Source: Prevotella sp. (GTDB lineage: Bacteria > Bacteroidota > Bacteroidia > Bacteroidales > Bacteroidaceae). Taken from it: a stretch of 64,000 bases of DNA. Below, piece by piece: positions 52,603-60,550 of this stretch (positions are counted from its first letter, which is position 1; the number at the start of each line of letters is the position of its first letter). A program made the position numbers and the translations under genes. Where the stretch lies: assembly GCA_017395215.1 (NCBI GenBank), contig JAFPVW010000023.1, positions 53,485 to 117,484 on the forward strand, in the 5' to 3' direction. Below the pieces are notes generated by a model. It was not told where the DNA came from. It was given only the letters and a program-made list of their open reading frames with translations, and searched no databases.

Positions 52603-52890
52603 GTGCCCCCTCGCCCCTTTTTAGGCTATTAGGTTGATATATAATAACTTGGAGGGGGCACAACGGGCAAAAACAGTGCCCCTAAGGTGCCCCAAGAGTG
52701 CCCCCCAAAGGGAGTAAAGCGGCATGTTTCCGCCTTTTCCGTATGCGCAAACGACCGTTTGCGTATACCCAAACGGCTATTTGCGTATGCTCAAATTCAA
52801 CGGCATTATTTTTTGAGGACTCTCTTCAGGGGGTACCTCAGGGGCAGGCTGGGGCATAGCAGGGGCAGGGTTTTCGAAAGGGATGCCCCC
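52603..52890. other. Gene-free element: phased GTGCCCC words, three 22-bp repeats, inverted words
   Basis: GTGCCCC occurs at 52676, 52687 and 52698 (period 11) plus 52603. In inverted sense GGGGCA occurs at 52841, 52851 and 52862, preceded by GGGGTA at 52830. Between them three diverged 22-bp tandem units (52731-52752, 52753-52774, 52775-52796; about 16 of 22 matches between neighbours) carry TTTGCGTAT words, and CGCAAACG/CGTTTGCG forms a hairpin at 52746-52763. It lies in the gene-free stretch 52273-52969. A 93-codon plus-strand ORF here has no coding character. Confidence 0.7.
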
Positions 52891-52969
52891 ATTCAAATTA
52901 TTGTAAATCAACATGATAGACCAAAAAGGGGGCTCGGGGGCACGGTTTCTTTAATGAGTATATATTAAA

Positions 52970-53863
52970 CTATTGGCAGACGGGACGAACCGAACGGCCT
53001 GAATAGCGGTAGTAGTAGTCGTTGTAAACACTGTTCGAGGAGAAGCCAAAATAGTAAGCAGCGCAAGGATAATCCTCGACAAGGGTCGAAGTCCAGTATA
53101 TGCCGCTTGTTCCGTCGAACATCAGGTCAAAGTAAAAGCGGTCGCCGGCAGCTGGTATGAAAATGGAGCAGCCGTTGCGACCGGTAAACCTGCGGCCATA
53201 GATGCCATCCTGCTGAATCCATACGGAGGTGGTGTTATCGATGAGTTCGCGACATTGGTCCAACGAAGGCATTCGCCAGGGTTCGCCCCACGTCCTCAGG
53301 GCAACGTCGTAGTCGGTGCCGGCAATGTCGCTGCCAATGTCCACCATCTGGCTGTAGTCCTTATCGTCGCCTTTGTCGTTGTAGTCACCGTAGGGATACA
53401 TATCCCAGTTGTATAGATACGGATTATTCTCATAACACATTCCCCAAGAATAGTAGCGGCCTGATGTCTCGGGCGACGTTGCCCCCACGTTACAGCAGGC
53501 CCACTTCGTGCCGCTGGGCAGTCCGAGATCAATCATGTGCGGATGGTGCGCGTCGGGACAGCCGCCGCGCAGGATGATGTTGACAATCAGGGGGATGTCG
53601 GCGGCAGTGAGGAAACCGTCCATGTTCACGTCGGCAGCCCGTTCGGGGAATTCCTCGGATGAAGCGCCCGTAAGATGCCGGATGGTCAGAACCACGTCGA
53701 CCATGTCAACCCTTCCGTCGCCGTTGACATCGCCAGAGAGTATGTTCTCGTCGCTGAAATGCAGTTCGTCGCCAAAGGGAGCCAGCATCCTCACGCCGTC
53801 TCTCGCCGATACCACCAGACAACACGCAAGCCCCAAAAGGCCAAGCAGCCATTTGACTTTCAT
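52970..53863 (-). CDS. Secreted dockerin-like protein with one FSMPD module
   Basis: 297 aa from ATG 53863 (MKVKWLLGLLGLACCLVVSA, signal peptide); the longer ORF crosses the promoter. Two dockerin-type calcium-binding repeats come first (GDVNGDGRVDMVDVVLTIRH and AADVNMDGFLTAADIPLI, about 35-100), then one complete FSMPD (about 113-297: IDLGLPSGTKWACCNVGATS, YYSWGM, WRMPSLDQCRELID, RNGCSIFIPAAG, GIYWTST, GRSVRPV). This single-module protein is transcribed separately from the giant operon. The FSMPD supports a secreted binding role shared with the array proteins. Confidence 0.85.
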   Translation of the reverse strand: MKVKWLLGLLGLACCLVVSARDGVRMLAPFGDELHFSDENILSGDVNGDGRVDMVDVVLTIRHLTGASSEEFPERAADVNMDGFLTAADIPLIVNIILRGGCPDAHHPHMIDLGLPSGTKWACCNVGATSPETSGRYYSWGMCYENNPYLYNWDMYPYGDYNDKGDDKDYSQMVDIGSDIAGTDYDVALRTWGEPWRMPSLDQCRELIDNTTSVWIQQDGIYGRRFTGRNGCSIFIPAAGDRFYFDLMFDGTSGIYWTSTLVEDYPCAAYYFGFSSNSVYNDYYYRYSGRSVRPVCQ

Positions 53864-53868
53864 GGGCG

Positions 53869-53900
53869 CAAAGTTACGGGAAATAATCGGAACACACAAA
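53869..53900 (-). promoter_or_regulatory. Promoter of the dockerin/FSMPD gene, nearly leaderless
   Basis: Minus-strand TTTG (53897-53900), 20-bp spacer, TAACTTTG (53869-53876). The box ends 6 bp before ATG 53863, so the transcript should begin within a few bases of the start codon. Confidence 0.8.
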
Positions 53901-53969
53901 CTTTTCGGCAAATAAATTCGGGTCATACGTAATAAAAGGGCCTCTTTTGCGTTTGACATGATAGGAAAG

Positions 53970-55469
53970 ATGAAAAAAGAGGCTACAGGCAGCTATAGCC
54001 ATGTATTGAAATATACCGGCATTTTCGGCGGCGTGCAGGGACTGAACATCGTGGTCAGCCTTGTGCGCAACAAGCTGATAGCCGTTATCCTCGGGCCTAA
54101 CGGCATGGGACTGGCCTCGCTCTTCAACACCACCGTCAACTTCATCTCGCAGGCCACGAACCTCGGCATCTCGTTCTCGGCCGTCAAGCACGTGTCAGAA
54201 CTCTTCGACCGTGGCGACGAGGCCGCAATAGCCAATTTCGTGCGGGTGGTGCGTGCCTGGTCGCTGCTGACGGCCCTCTTCGGCATGCTGGTGTGCATCG
54301 TGGCGGGTCCGGCCCTGAGCAACTACACCTTCGCGTGGGGCGACCACACGCTCCACTTCGTCCTGCTGTCGCCTGCCGTCGGACTGCTGGCCATTACGGG
54401 CGGCGAGACGGCCATCCTGAAGGGTGCGCGCCAGCTGCGGCCGCTGGCCGTCATCCAGGTCTACACGGTGCTGGCGGCGCTGGTCATCTCCGTACCTGTC
54501 TACTATTTCTTCGGCCAGACGGGCATCGTGCCGGTCATCGTGCTGATGGCCTTGGTGTCGATGCTGCTCACCGTCCGCTACAGCTACCGCCTCTATCCGC
54601 TGCAGCTGCGCGGCGGGCGGGGCGTGCTCGGCGAGGGCATGGAGATGGTGAAGCTCGGCGTGGCCTTCGTCGTGGCAGGCGTCATGGGCAGCGGTGCCGA
54701 GGTGCTGATACGCTCGTTCCTGAACGTCAGCAGCGGCGACCTCGACGTCGTGGGTCTCTACAACGCGGGCTTCATGCTGACCGTCACCTACGCCGGCATG
54801 GTGTTCTCGGCTATGGAGACCGACTACTTCCCCCGACTGTCGTCGGTCAACCACGACGCTGCGGCCACCAACCTCACCGTGAACCGCCAGATTGAGGTGT
54901 CGCTGCTCATCGTGTCGCCCATGCTGGCTACGCTCATCATCAGCCTGCCGGTGCTCATTCCCATACTGTTCACGTCGAAGTTCCTGCCGATGGTGAGCAT
55001 GGCCCAGATAGCCGTGTTCTCGATGTATATCAAGGCCATTTCGCTGCCCGTGTCGTACATCATGCTGGCCAAGGGCGACTCCATAGGCTACATGGTGCTC
55101 GAGGGCATCTACGACGTGCTGCTGGTCGTGCTGATCGTCTTCGGCTACCGCCACTGGGGTCTCTTCGGCACGGGCGTGGCCCTGTCGCTGAGCTATCTGC
55201 TCGACATCCTGATGGTCGGGGCCTACGCCTATCTGCGCTATCAGTACCGTCCGTCGGTGCCCGTCATCTACTACGCCGCCCTCCAGTTCTCGTTAGGACT
55301 GGCGGCCTATACGGTCACGCTCATCGACAATCCCTTTATCTACTGGACGCTGGGCTTGCTTATCTGCCTGGTCAGTCTGCTCGTCTCGGTCTATATTCTC
55401 CACCAGAAGACTTCGCTCTGGGCGTCGCTCACGGGGAAGTTGAAGAAGCGTTTCCGCAAGAATGGCTGA
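53970..55469 (+). CDS. Wzx-type polysaccharide flippase (O-antigen translocase)
   Basis: 499 aa from ATG 53970, chosen because AGGAAAG stands just before it; ATG 53958 adds four residues. A multi-pass inner-membrane protein with about 12-14 hydrophobic segments, starting SYSHVLKYTGIFGGVQGLNI then SLVRNKLIAVILGPNGMGLA, which is characteristic of the O-antigen translocase branch of the MOP/MATE superfamily. Such proteins flip lipid-linked oligosaccharides across the inner membrane. It overlaps the following glycosyltransferase by 8 bp, so the two are coupled. Only two genes of a polysaccharide set are present. Confidence 0.88.
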   Translation: MKKEATGSYSHVLKYTGIFGGVQGLNIVVSLVRNKLIAVILGPNGMGLASLFNTTVNFISQATNLGISFSAVKHVSELFDRGDEAAIANFVRVVRAWSLLTALFGMLVCIVAGPALSNYTFAWGDHTLHFVLLSPAVGLLAITGGETAILKGARQLRPLAVIQVYTVLAALVISVPVYYFFGQTGIVPVIVLMALVSMLLTVRYSYRLYPLQLRGGRGVLGEGMEMVKLGVAFVVAGVMGSGAEVLIRSFLNVSSGDLDVVGLYNAGFMLTVTYAGMVFSAMETDYFPRLSSVNHDAAATNLTVNRQIEVSLLIVSPMLATLIISLPVLIPILFTSKFLPMVSMAQIAVFSMYIKAISLPVSYIMLAKGDSIGYMVLEGIYDVLLVVLIVFGYRHWGLFGTGVALSLSYLLDILMVGAYAYLRYQYRPSVPVIYYAALQFSLGLAAYTVTLIDNPFIYWTLGLLICLVSLLVSVYILHQKTSLWASLTGKLKKRFRKNG

Positions 55470-56439
55470 AGTCACCGTTCTCGTTGCCGTCTATAATGCG
55501 GCGGCGTTCCTGCCCCGCTGCCTCGACTCGCTGACAGGCCAGTCGATGAGCGACATACAGATTGTGTGCATCGACGACGCCTCGACCGACGGCTCGCTCC
55601 AAGTGCTCAGCGACTACGCCCGCCGCGACTCCCGCATCGAGGTGGTCCGTCTGGCCGAGAACGGCGGACAGGCTCATGCCCGCAACGTCGGACTGAGGCA
55701 GGCCCACGGGCGCTACGTCTGCATGGTCGATGCCGACGACTGGCTGTCGGCCGACGCCCTGGAGCAGCTCTGCGCGGCCTTCGGCGCCGAGACCGACTGC
55801 GTGCTCTTCGACGTGGTGAAGGTCTATCCCGACGGCCGCGAGGAGCCATACCCCATGCCTGACTTCGCGACGCTGACGGGCCAGGAGGCCTTCCGACTGA
55901 GCCTGACGTGGCAGATTCACGGCCTCTACGGCGTGCGTTTGGCCATTCATCAGCAGTACCCTTACGACGAGACCTGCCGGGCCTACAGCGACGACAACAC
56001 CACCCGCCTGCACTACCTCGCCTCGCGCCGTGTGAGCCGCTGTCCGGGCCGCTACTACTACCGCCAGCACGCAGCCTCGGTGACTCATGCCGCCACCGTG
56101 CGCCGCTTCGACTACCTGCGCGCCAACGAGAGCATGCGCCGCCAGATGGTTGAGCAGAACGTAGAGCCCACGCTGATTGACCTCTACGAGAACCACCGCT
56201 GGCTGAACCTCGTCGACGTCTGTATGTTCTACCACGTCCACGGCCGCCGTCTGCCCGCTGCCGACCGCCGCTACGGCCTCAGCCTGCTCCACCATACGTG
56301 GGCCACCATCGACCGCCGCGCACTACGAAAAGAGACGACAGCCAAGTTCGGCTATCGTCCCTGTTCAACCTGGGCTTTGTTCCGCTTGCAGGAGTGGTTC
56401 TACTTCACCCTCCGCGGACTTTTCCTTAAAAATAAATAA
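55462..56439 (+). CDS. Family 2 glycosyltransferase
   Basis: 325 aa. GT-A fold with VTVLVAVYNAAAFLPRCLDS at the N-terminus, the nucleotide-sugar binding DDAS near residue 38 and the metal-binding DADDW near residue 90. It probably adds one sugar during synthesis of a surface polysaccharide flipped by the preceding protein. No membrane anchor stands out, though the C-terminal FYFTLRGLFLKNK is typical for membrane-associated GT2 enzymes. Donor and acceptor cannot be told from sequence. The start ATG overlaps the flippase gene. Confidence 0.9.
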   Translation: MAEVTVLVAVYNAAAFLPRCLDSLTGQSMSDIQIVCIDDASTDGSLQVLSDYARRDSRIEVVRLAENGGQAHARNVGLRQAHGRYVCMVDADDWLSADALEQLCAAFGAETDCVLFDVVKVYPDGREEPYPMPDFATLTGQEAFRLSLTWQIHGLYGVRLAIHQQYPYDETCRAYSDDNTTRLHYLASRRVSRCPGRYYYRQHAASVTHAATVRRFDYLRANESMRRQMVEQNVEPTLIDLYENHRWLNLVDVCMFYHVHGRRLPAADRRYGLSLLHHTWATIDRRALRKETTAKFGYRPCSTWALFRLQEWFYFTLRGLFLKNK

Positions 56440-56475
56440 AAAGGTGACGCCGATTATAGGATTTCTATTATAGAA

Positions 56476-56507
56476 TTTGTATAATCAACTCTTTTTACTT
56501 ACCTTTG
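56476..56507 (+). promoter_or_regulatory. Promoter of the AAA ATPase gene
   Basis: TTTG (56476-56479), 20-bp spacer, TACCTTTG (56500-56507); leader of about 10 nt to ATG 56522. Confidence 0.85.
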
Positions 56508-56521
56508 CACAAAAATACAGT

Positions 56522-57661
56522 ATGATGGAGAACCCTTTCTATATCACCGGTATTATCCCTGAGCCTTATTTTTGCGACAGGGAGAAAGAAACTATATGGT
56601 TTATACGCACACTTGAAAACAAGGCACATATTCTGTTGACTTCGCCCCGAAGAATGGGTAAGACCCAGTTGATTCGCCATGTGTTTGAGCAACCATCCAT
56701 CAAGGGCAACTGCTATACCTTTTATACCGATATTTATCCTACCACCTGTCTGCACGAGTTAGTATTGTTTCTCAGTAAGGAGATTTATTCCGTACTGGTG
56801 CCCAAAGGAAAGACTGTGATTGATCAATTCCTTGCAGGTCTCCACTCCTTGGCAGGCAGCATTGGCTACGACCCGATTACCGGCCTCCCCACTCTCGACA
56901 TCAAACTGGGCGACATCCACGCACCGGAGTTGACACTGGAAGAGATTTTCCGCTATTTGGAGCAGGCTGACAAGCCATGCATCTTCGCCATCGACGAGTT
57001 TCAGCAAATAGCCCAATACCCGGAGAAGAATGTAGAGGCCCTGCTGCGTTCACATATCCAGAAAATGAACAATTGTCTGTTTATATATGCCGGCAGCAAC
57101 CGTCATATTCTGGAGAACATGTTCAACTCAGCTGCGAAACCTTTCTATAACAGCGCAGAGCAGATTTATCTTGACTGCATTCCAAAGGAAGTCTATACAA
57201 GTTTTGCCGAAAAGCAGTTCTCAGATGCAGGTCGAAGCATCTTACCAAGTGCGGTTTCGCTTACCTACGACCTTTTTGAAGGACACACCTACTACGTCCA
57301 CAATGTTCTCCACAACGCATTTGCCTATCTGGATCCGGATAAAGTCATTGATGAGTCAGACATCAACAAGACCCTTAGCGACATACTGGAAGAGAAAGGC
57401 CGTTCCTTTGCCTCAATTATGAACCAGCTTAACTACCAGCAGAAAGAAACGCTGATTGCCATATCCAAAGAAGGCAAAGCCAGCAGCGTCACCTCTGTCG
57501 CTTTCGTGAAGAAGCATGCACTTAAATCTCCCAGTTCCGTCCAATATGCCATAAGCGCCTTGCTGGAGAAACAACTTCTGACCTACGAGATCCTGGAACG
57601 CACAAAGGCCTATAGCGTCTCCGACCGATTTTTGGAAATGTGGATAAGCAGGACATACTGA
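56522..57661 (+). CDS. AAA-type ATPase (archaeal-ATPase-like, PF01637 type)
   Basis: 379 aa (MMENPFYITG; ATG 56525 is equally possible). Walker A variant TSPRRMGKTQLI near residue 40 and Walker B CIFAIDEFQQ near 155, then a sensor-like LFIYAGSNRHILENMF. The C-terminal part (ETLIAISKEGKASSV, ALEKQ-like winged helix, AYSVSDRFLEMWI) is the usual helical/winged-helix tail of these Bacteroidetes and archaeal ATPases. Members are widespread, often multi-copy, and of uncertain cell role. It has its own promoter and converges with the lipoprotein gene downstream. Confidence 0.85.
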   Translation: MMENPFYITGIIPEPYFCDREKETIWFIRTLENKAHILLTSPRRMGKTQLIRHVFEQPSIKGNCYTFYTDIYPTTCLHELVLFLSKEIYSVLVPKGKTVIDQFLAGLHSLAGSIGYDPITGLPTLDIKLGDIHAPELTLEEIFRYLEQADKPCIFAIDEFQQIAQYPEKNVEALLRSHIQKMNNCLFIYAGSNRHILENMFNSAAKPFYNSAEQIYLDCIPKEVYTSFAEKQFSDAGRSILPSAVSLTYDLFEGHTYYVHNVLHNAFAYLDPDKVIDESDINKTLSDILEEKGRSFASIMNQLNYQQKETLIAISKEGKASSVTSVAFVKKHALKSPSSVQYAISALLEKQLLTYEILERTKAYSVSDRFLEMWISRTY

Positions 57662-57734
57662 CATTGACCGGCGGCATCTATCGACATTTATTGCGGGAGG
57701 AATCTGGTCGGCCGGCGACAGCATACAGACGGAT

Positions 57735-58364
57735 CTATCTTATGGGTATCCAGTCGGGCTCGGGCGCATCGATAGGGGTGCCGAGCTGTTCCACGAAGTG
57801 CTCGCAGTCGGCCTTGGTGGATTCCTCTCCGTTGATGTAGTAGCTCTCGTCAGTGACTTCCTCGGCTTCGTCGTCAAAGATGTCCCAATTTGTCTCCTCC
57901 CAATAGTTGTCGGCCAGCTTACTATTCTTCACTACCTGCGCACCCTTGCACGCCCTGCCTGGTGAGTAGTAGGCATCATAGGCGACGGCATTCTTGTAGT
58001 AGGTGAGATCGGTACATCCGTCGGCATAAGCCACGAGTTCCAGCTTACTATCGTTCAGGACATAGATGGCGAGATAGTTCTGGCCGGGAGCGCGTACCCA
58101 CACCTCGTCTTGACCGTCGCAATCGATGTCGTAGAGCGCATACTCCGAGAGTTCGAGGTCGCCAATGCCGTAGCGCAGTTCCGGGTTATCGCTCATCACG
58201 TCGAGATAGTCACTAATGTTGAAGAGGGGAGCGTCGCCCTGCTCGTCGTCGACGTCGGCGACTGGCTCCTGAGTGTTGGCATCGGTGGCCTGTCCCTGTG
58301 TCTGTTTCTGTTGGCAGCTCAAGGTGAATACTGCCAGAACGAATGCGAAGAATACTTTTTTCAT
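57735..58364 (-). CDS. Lipoprotein of unknown function
   Basis: 209 aa from ATG 58364: MKKVFFAFVLAVFTLSCQQK, a signal peptide with lipobox LS-C17. The longer ORF runs back into the methyltransferase gene and is not used. An acidic linker (ADVDDEQGDAPLF) precedes a domain with a DIDCDGQDEVWVR motif resembling the FG-GAP/VCBS-like calcium-binding phrase common in such lipoproteins, then a Tyr/Asn-rich region. Predicted to be anchored in the periplasm-facing or outer membrane leaflet. It lies 41 bp behind the methyltransferase gene and may share its transcript. Confidence 0.75.
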   Translation of the reverse strand: MKKVFFAFVLAVFTLSCQQKQTQGQATDANTQEPVADVDDEQGDAPLFNISDYLDVMSDNPELRYGIGDLELSEYALYDIDCDGQDEVWVRAPGQNYLAIYVLNDSKLELVAYADGCTDLTYYKNAVAYDAYYSPGRACKGAQVVKNSKLADNYWEETNWDIFDDEAEEVTDESYYINGEESTKADCEHFVEQLGTPIDAPEPDWIPIR

Positions 58365-58405
58365 GAATATGGGGGCATTTGCTACACTTTTCGATGGTAC
58401 GAATT

Positions 58406-59968
58406 CTACGTGCGCCGAACCAGCAGCACCACGTTCTCGACGTGGGGGGTGTGCGGGAACATGTCGACGGGCTGGACGGCCACCACGCGGTAGTCTGCGT
58501 CTAAGTCGTGCAGGTCGCGGGCCTGGGTGGCGGGGTTGCACGACACGTAGACGATGCGCTGCGGGGCGGCCCTGAGGATGGTCTTCACCACGTCGGGGTG
58601 CATGCCGGCACGCGGCGGGTCGGTGATGATGACGTCGGGCCGTCCGTGCTCCAGGATGAAGTCGTCGCTGAGCACGTCCTTCATGTCGCCGGCGTAGAAC
58701 AGCGTGTTGCCGATGCCGTTGATGTCGGAGTTGACCTTCGCATCCTCGATGGCCTCGGGCACGTACTCAATGCCAATGACCTGACGGGCCTGCCGGGCCA
58801 CGAAGTTGGCGATGGTGCCGGTGCCGGTGTAGAGGTCGTAGACCAGCTCGCTGCCTGTCAGGGCAGCCAGTTCGCGCACGACGCTGTAGAGGTGGTAGGC
58901 CTGCTCGGTGTTCGTCTGGTAGAACGACTTGGGGCCGACCTTGAAGCGGAGGTCCTCCATCAGTTCGAAGATGTAGTCGGTACCCTTGAAGGTGAGTATC
59001 TCCTGGTCGCCGATGGTGTCGTTGCACTTCTGATTGTCTAAGTAGAGTAACGACGTGATTTCCGGGAACTTATCGGCTATGTGCTGCAGCAAGGCTTTGG
59101 CCTTGCATCCGTCCTCACTCAACCAACGAACCTCCCCCTCTTCGGGAAAGGCTACGGGTAGGCGAGCTCCGCTCGGGAATGGGGGCAGGGGGGAGGCTTC
59201 TAAGTGGAACTGAATGATGACCATCAGCTCGCCGCTCTTCGAGTTGCGGAAGATGACGTCGCGCAGTAGTCCAACCTGCGCCCTGAGGTCGAAGAACGAC
59301 AGTCCGCTACGGATGGCATAGTCGCGAATTTCGTTGCGAATGCGGTTCTGGATATCGTCCATCAGCCAGCACTTCTCGATGGGCAGAATCTTGTCGAACG
59401 CTCCCGTGATGTGGAAACCGATGGCGGGCACGTCCTTGGCCCCCTCTACCCTACCCCCGCTGGCGAGGCTTTCTGCCGCAGAATCCCCCCCTCTACGGGA
59501 GGGGGCCGGGGGGAGGCTCTCTATCTCCTCCTTCGTCAGCCAGCGCTTGTTGGCGCAGCCGAAGTCGAGCTTGTTGCGGTACTCCTGCGTCCTGACGCTG
59601 CCGAGGATGGGGCGGAACTCGGGCAGCTCGACCTTGCCGATGCGCGTCAGCTGGTCGAAGACCTGCTGCTGCTTGAACTTGAGCTGCTCGTCGTAGGGCA
59701 GGTTCTGCCACTTGCAGCCTCCGCAGGCACCGAAGTGCTGGCAGAAGGGCACGGCGCGAACCTTGCTCTGCTCGACGAAGCGCACCACCTCGCCCTCGGC
59801 AAACGAATGCTTCTTGCGCCGTATCTGGACGTCGCAGACGTCGCCTGGCACGCACCAGGGCACAAAGACCACCAGGTCGTTCCAGTGGAACAGGCACTTG
59901 CCCTCGGCGGCCACAGCCTCAATCCTGACGCTCTCGAGCAGCGGCAGTTCCTTCTTCTTTCTTGCCAT
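58406..59968 (-). CDS. rlmD: 23S rRNA (uracil-5-)-methyltransferase, RlmD/RumA-like
   Basis: 520 aa. An N-terminal TRAM domain (about 10-65) is followed by the iron-sulfur ligands C76, C82, C85 (FCQHFGACGGCKW) and C138, the SAM-binding region (LVYDLYTGTGTIANF) and the catalytic Cys477 in IVYVSCNPAT. It transfers a methyl group from SAM to a uracil in 23S rRNA; the exact site cannot be told, and RlmC/RlmCD-type specificity is an alternative. Two proline/glycine-rich in-frame insertions (about 151-179 and 259-279) are not part of the family core and correspond to GC-rich repeat elements. The gene begins 13 bp after the Dabb-domain gene. Confidence 0.88.
   Translation of the reverse strand: MARKKKELPLLESVRIEAVAAEGKCLFHWNDLVVFVPWCVPGDVCDVQIRRKKHSFAEGEVVRFVEQSKVRAVPFCQHFGACGGCKWQNLPYDEQLKFKQQQVFDQLTRIGKVELPEFRPILGSVRTQEYRNKLDFGCANKRWLTKEEIESLPPAPSRRGGDSAAESLASGGRVEGAKDVPAIGFHITGAFDKILPIEKCWLMDDIQNRIRNEIRDYAIRSGLSFFDLRAQVGLLRDVIFRNSKSGELMVIIQFHLEASPLPPFPSGARLPVAFPEEGEVRWLSEDGCKAKALLQHIADKFPEITSLLYLDNQKCNDTIGDQEILTFKGTDYIFELMEDLRFKVGPKSFYQTNTEQAYHLYSVVRELAALTGSELVYDLYTGTGTIANFVARQARQVIGIEYVPEAIEDAKVNSDINGIGNTLFYAGDMKDVLSDDFILEHGRPDVIITDPPRAGMHPDVVKTILRAAPQRIVYVSCNPATQARDLHDLDADYRVVAVQPVDMFPHTPHVENVVLLVRRT
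59131..59199. repeat. GC-rich element inserted in frame in the methyltransferase gene (distal)
   Basis: From CCTCCCCCTCTTCGGG to GGGCAGGGGGGAGGC, with complementary ends (CCTCCCCC and GGGGGGAGG) and a GAGCTCCGCTC core. It encodes SPLPPFPSGARLPVAF and PEEGEV between conserved parts of the enzyme. Confidence 0.65.
59438..59518. repeat. GC-rich element inserted in frame in the methyltransferase gene (proximal)
   Basis: Contains CCCCCCTCTACGGGAGGGGG and a second CCCCCTCTACCCTACCCCC. It encodes SLPPAPSRRGGDSAAESLAS and GGRVEGAKD just after the iron-sulfur region. The core CTACGGGAG-type palindrome resembles the elements in the FSMPD genes. Confidence 0.65.
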
Positions 59969-59981
59969 AGTTCAAAAAAGG

Positions 59982-60287
59982 TCAGATCTCAAAGTCAAGA
60001 CAGCTGCGCTGCACGGTGTAGGGACGTACCTTCGAGTTGGCCACGGCCACGTGCTCGGGGTGCTGGGCATAGCCGCGCAGCGCCTCCGCCGACTCCAGCG
60101 TAGAGTCGAGCATCACGTCGGCGTTCGACGAGCTGAGCCGTCCATCGATGTTTACCTTCACGTCAATCAGTCCGGGCACCTTGCCCACCAGTCCCTCGAG
60201 TCCGGCCTTGATGCCGGCCTTCACGGTCTGCTTCTCCTCCTCCGTCAGTTCGGGGTTCAGAGTCCAAAGAATAATGTGTTTTACCAT
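59982..60287 (-). CDS. Dabb (stress-responsive alpha/beta-barrel) domain protein
   Basis: 101 aa from ATG 60287 (MVKHIILWTLNPELTEEEK). Family features are the N-terminal HIILW strand, the long helix with VKAGIKAGLEGLVGKVPGL and the C-terminal YAQHPEHVAVANSKVRPYT. These small ferredoxin-like dimers are found in stress-induced and some polyketide-cyclase-like proteins, but the biochemical role in Bacteroidetes is unknown. It is first in a likely operon with the rRNA methyltransferase and lipoprotein. Confidence 0.85.
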   Translation of the reverse strand: MVKHIILWTLNPELTEEEKQTVKAGIKAGLEGLVGKVPGLIDVKVNIDGRLSSSNADVMLDSTLESAEALRGYAQHPEHVAVANSKVRPYTVQRSCLDFEI

Positions 60288-60323
60288 ATTATATAAATGT
60301 CTTGTTCCAAATGATAATTTGTG

Positions 60324-60354
60324 CAAAGGTACGAAGAAATTTCCAAATGGCAAA
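60324..60354 (-). promoter_or_regulatory. Promoter of the Dabb-methyltransferase operon
   Basis: Minus-strand TTTG (60351-60354), 19-bp spacer, TACCTTTG (60324-60331); leader of about 33 nt to ATG 60287. Confidence 0.75.
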
Positions 60355-60424
60355 ATATAATTCCCGTTTTCTAACTTTCGCTATCACGGAAACACCAAGG
60401 TTGCTTAAAAAACCTAAAAACGGC

Positions 60425-60446
60425 GGGCGGAAAGAAATTTCTGCCC
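60425..60446. repeat. 9-bp inverted repeat beside the ppdK promoter
   Basis: GGGCGGAAA (60425-60433) and TTTCTGCCC (60438-60446) pair with one G-T mismatch around GAAA; T-rich tails lie on both strands. It ends 8 bp before the -33 element of the next gene. Confidence 0.5.
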
Positions 60447-60453
60447 GTTTTCT

Positions 60454-60484
60454 TTTGGAATGTGCAAAAAAAGCTGTATCTTTG
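60454..60484 (+). promoter_or_regulatory. Promoter of ppdK
   Basis: TTTG (60454-60457), 19-bp spacer, TATCTTTG (60477-60484). The expected leader to ATG 60551 is about 63 nt and AT-rich. Confidence 0.85.
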
Positions 60485-60550
60485 CACGATTAAAACGAGA
60501 TTGTGCATAAAACAATATTGTTAACGTAATAAACATCAAAACTAAAACGT

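Noticed and set aside
52687-52968. 93-codon plus-strand ORF in the gene-free stretch
   Set aside because: It is made from the GTGCCCC and 22-bp repeat words, with basic low-complexity translation and no promoter or family resemblance.
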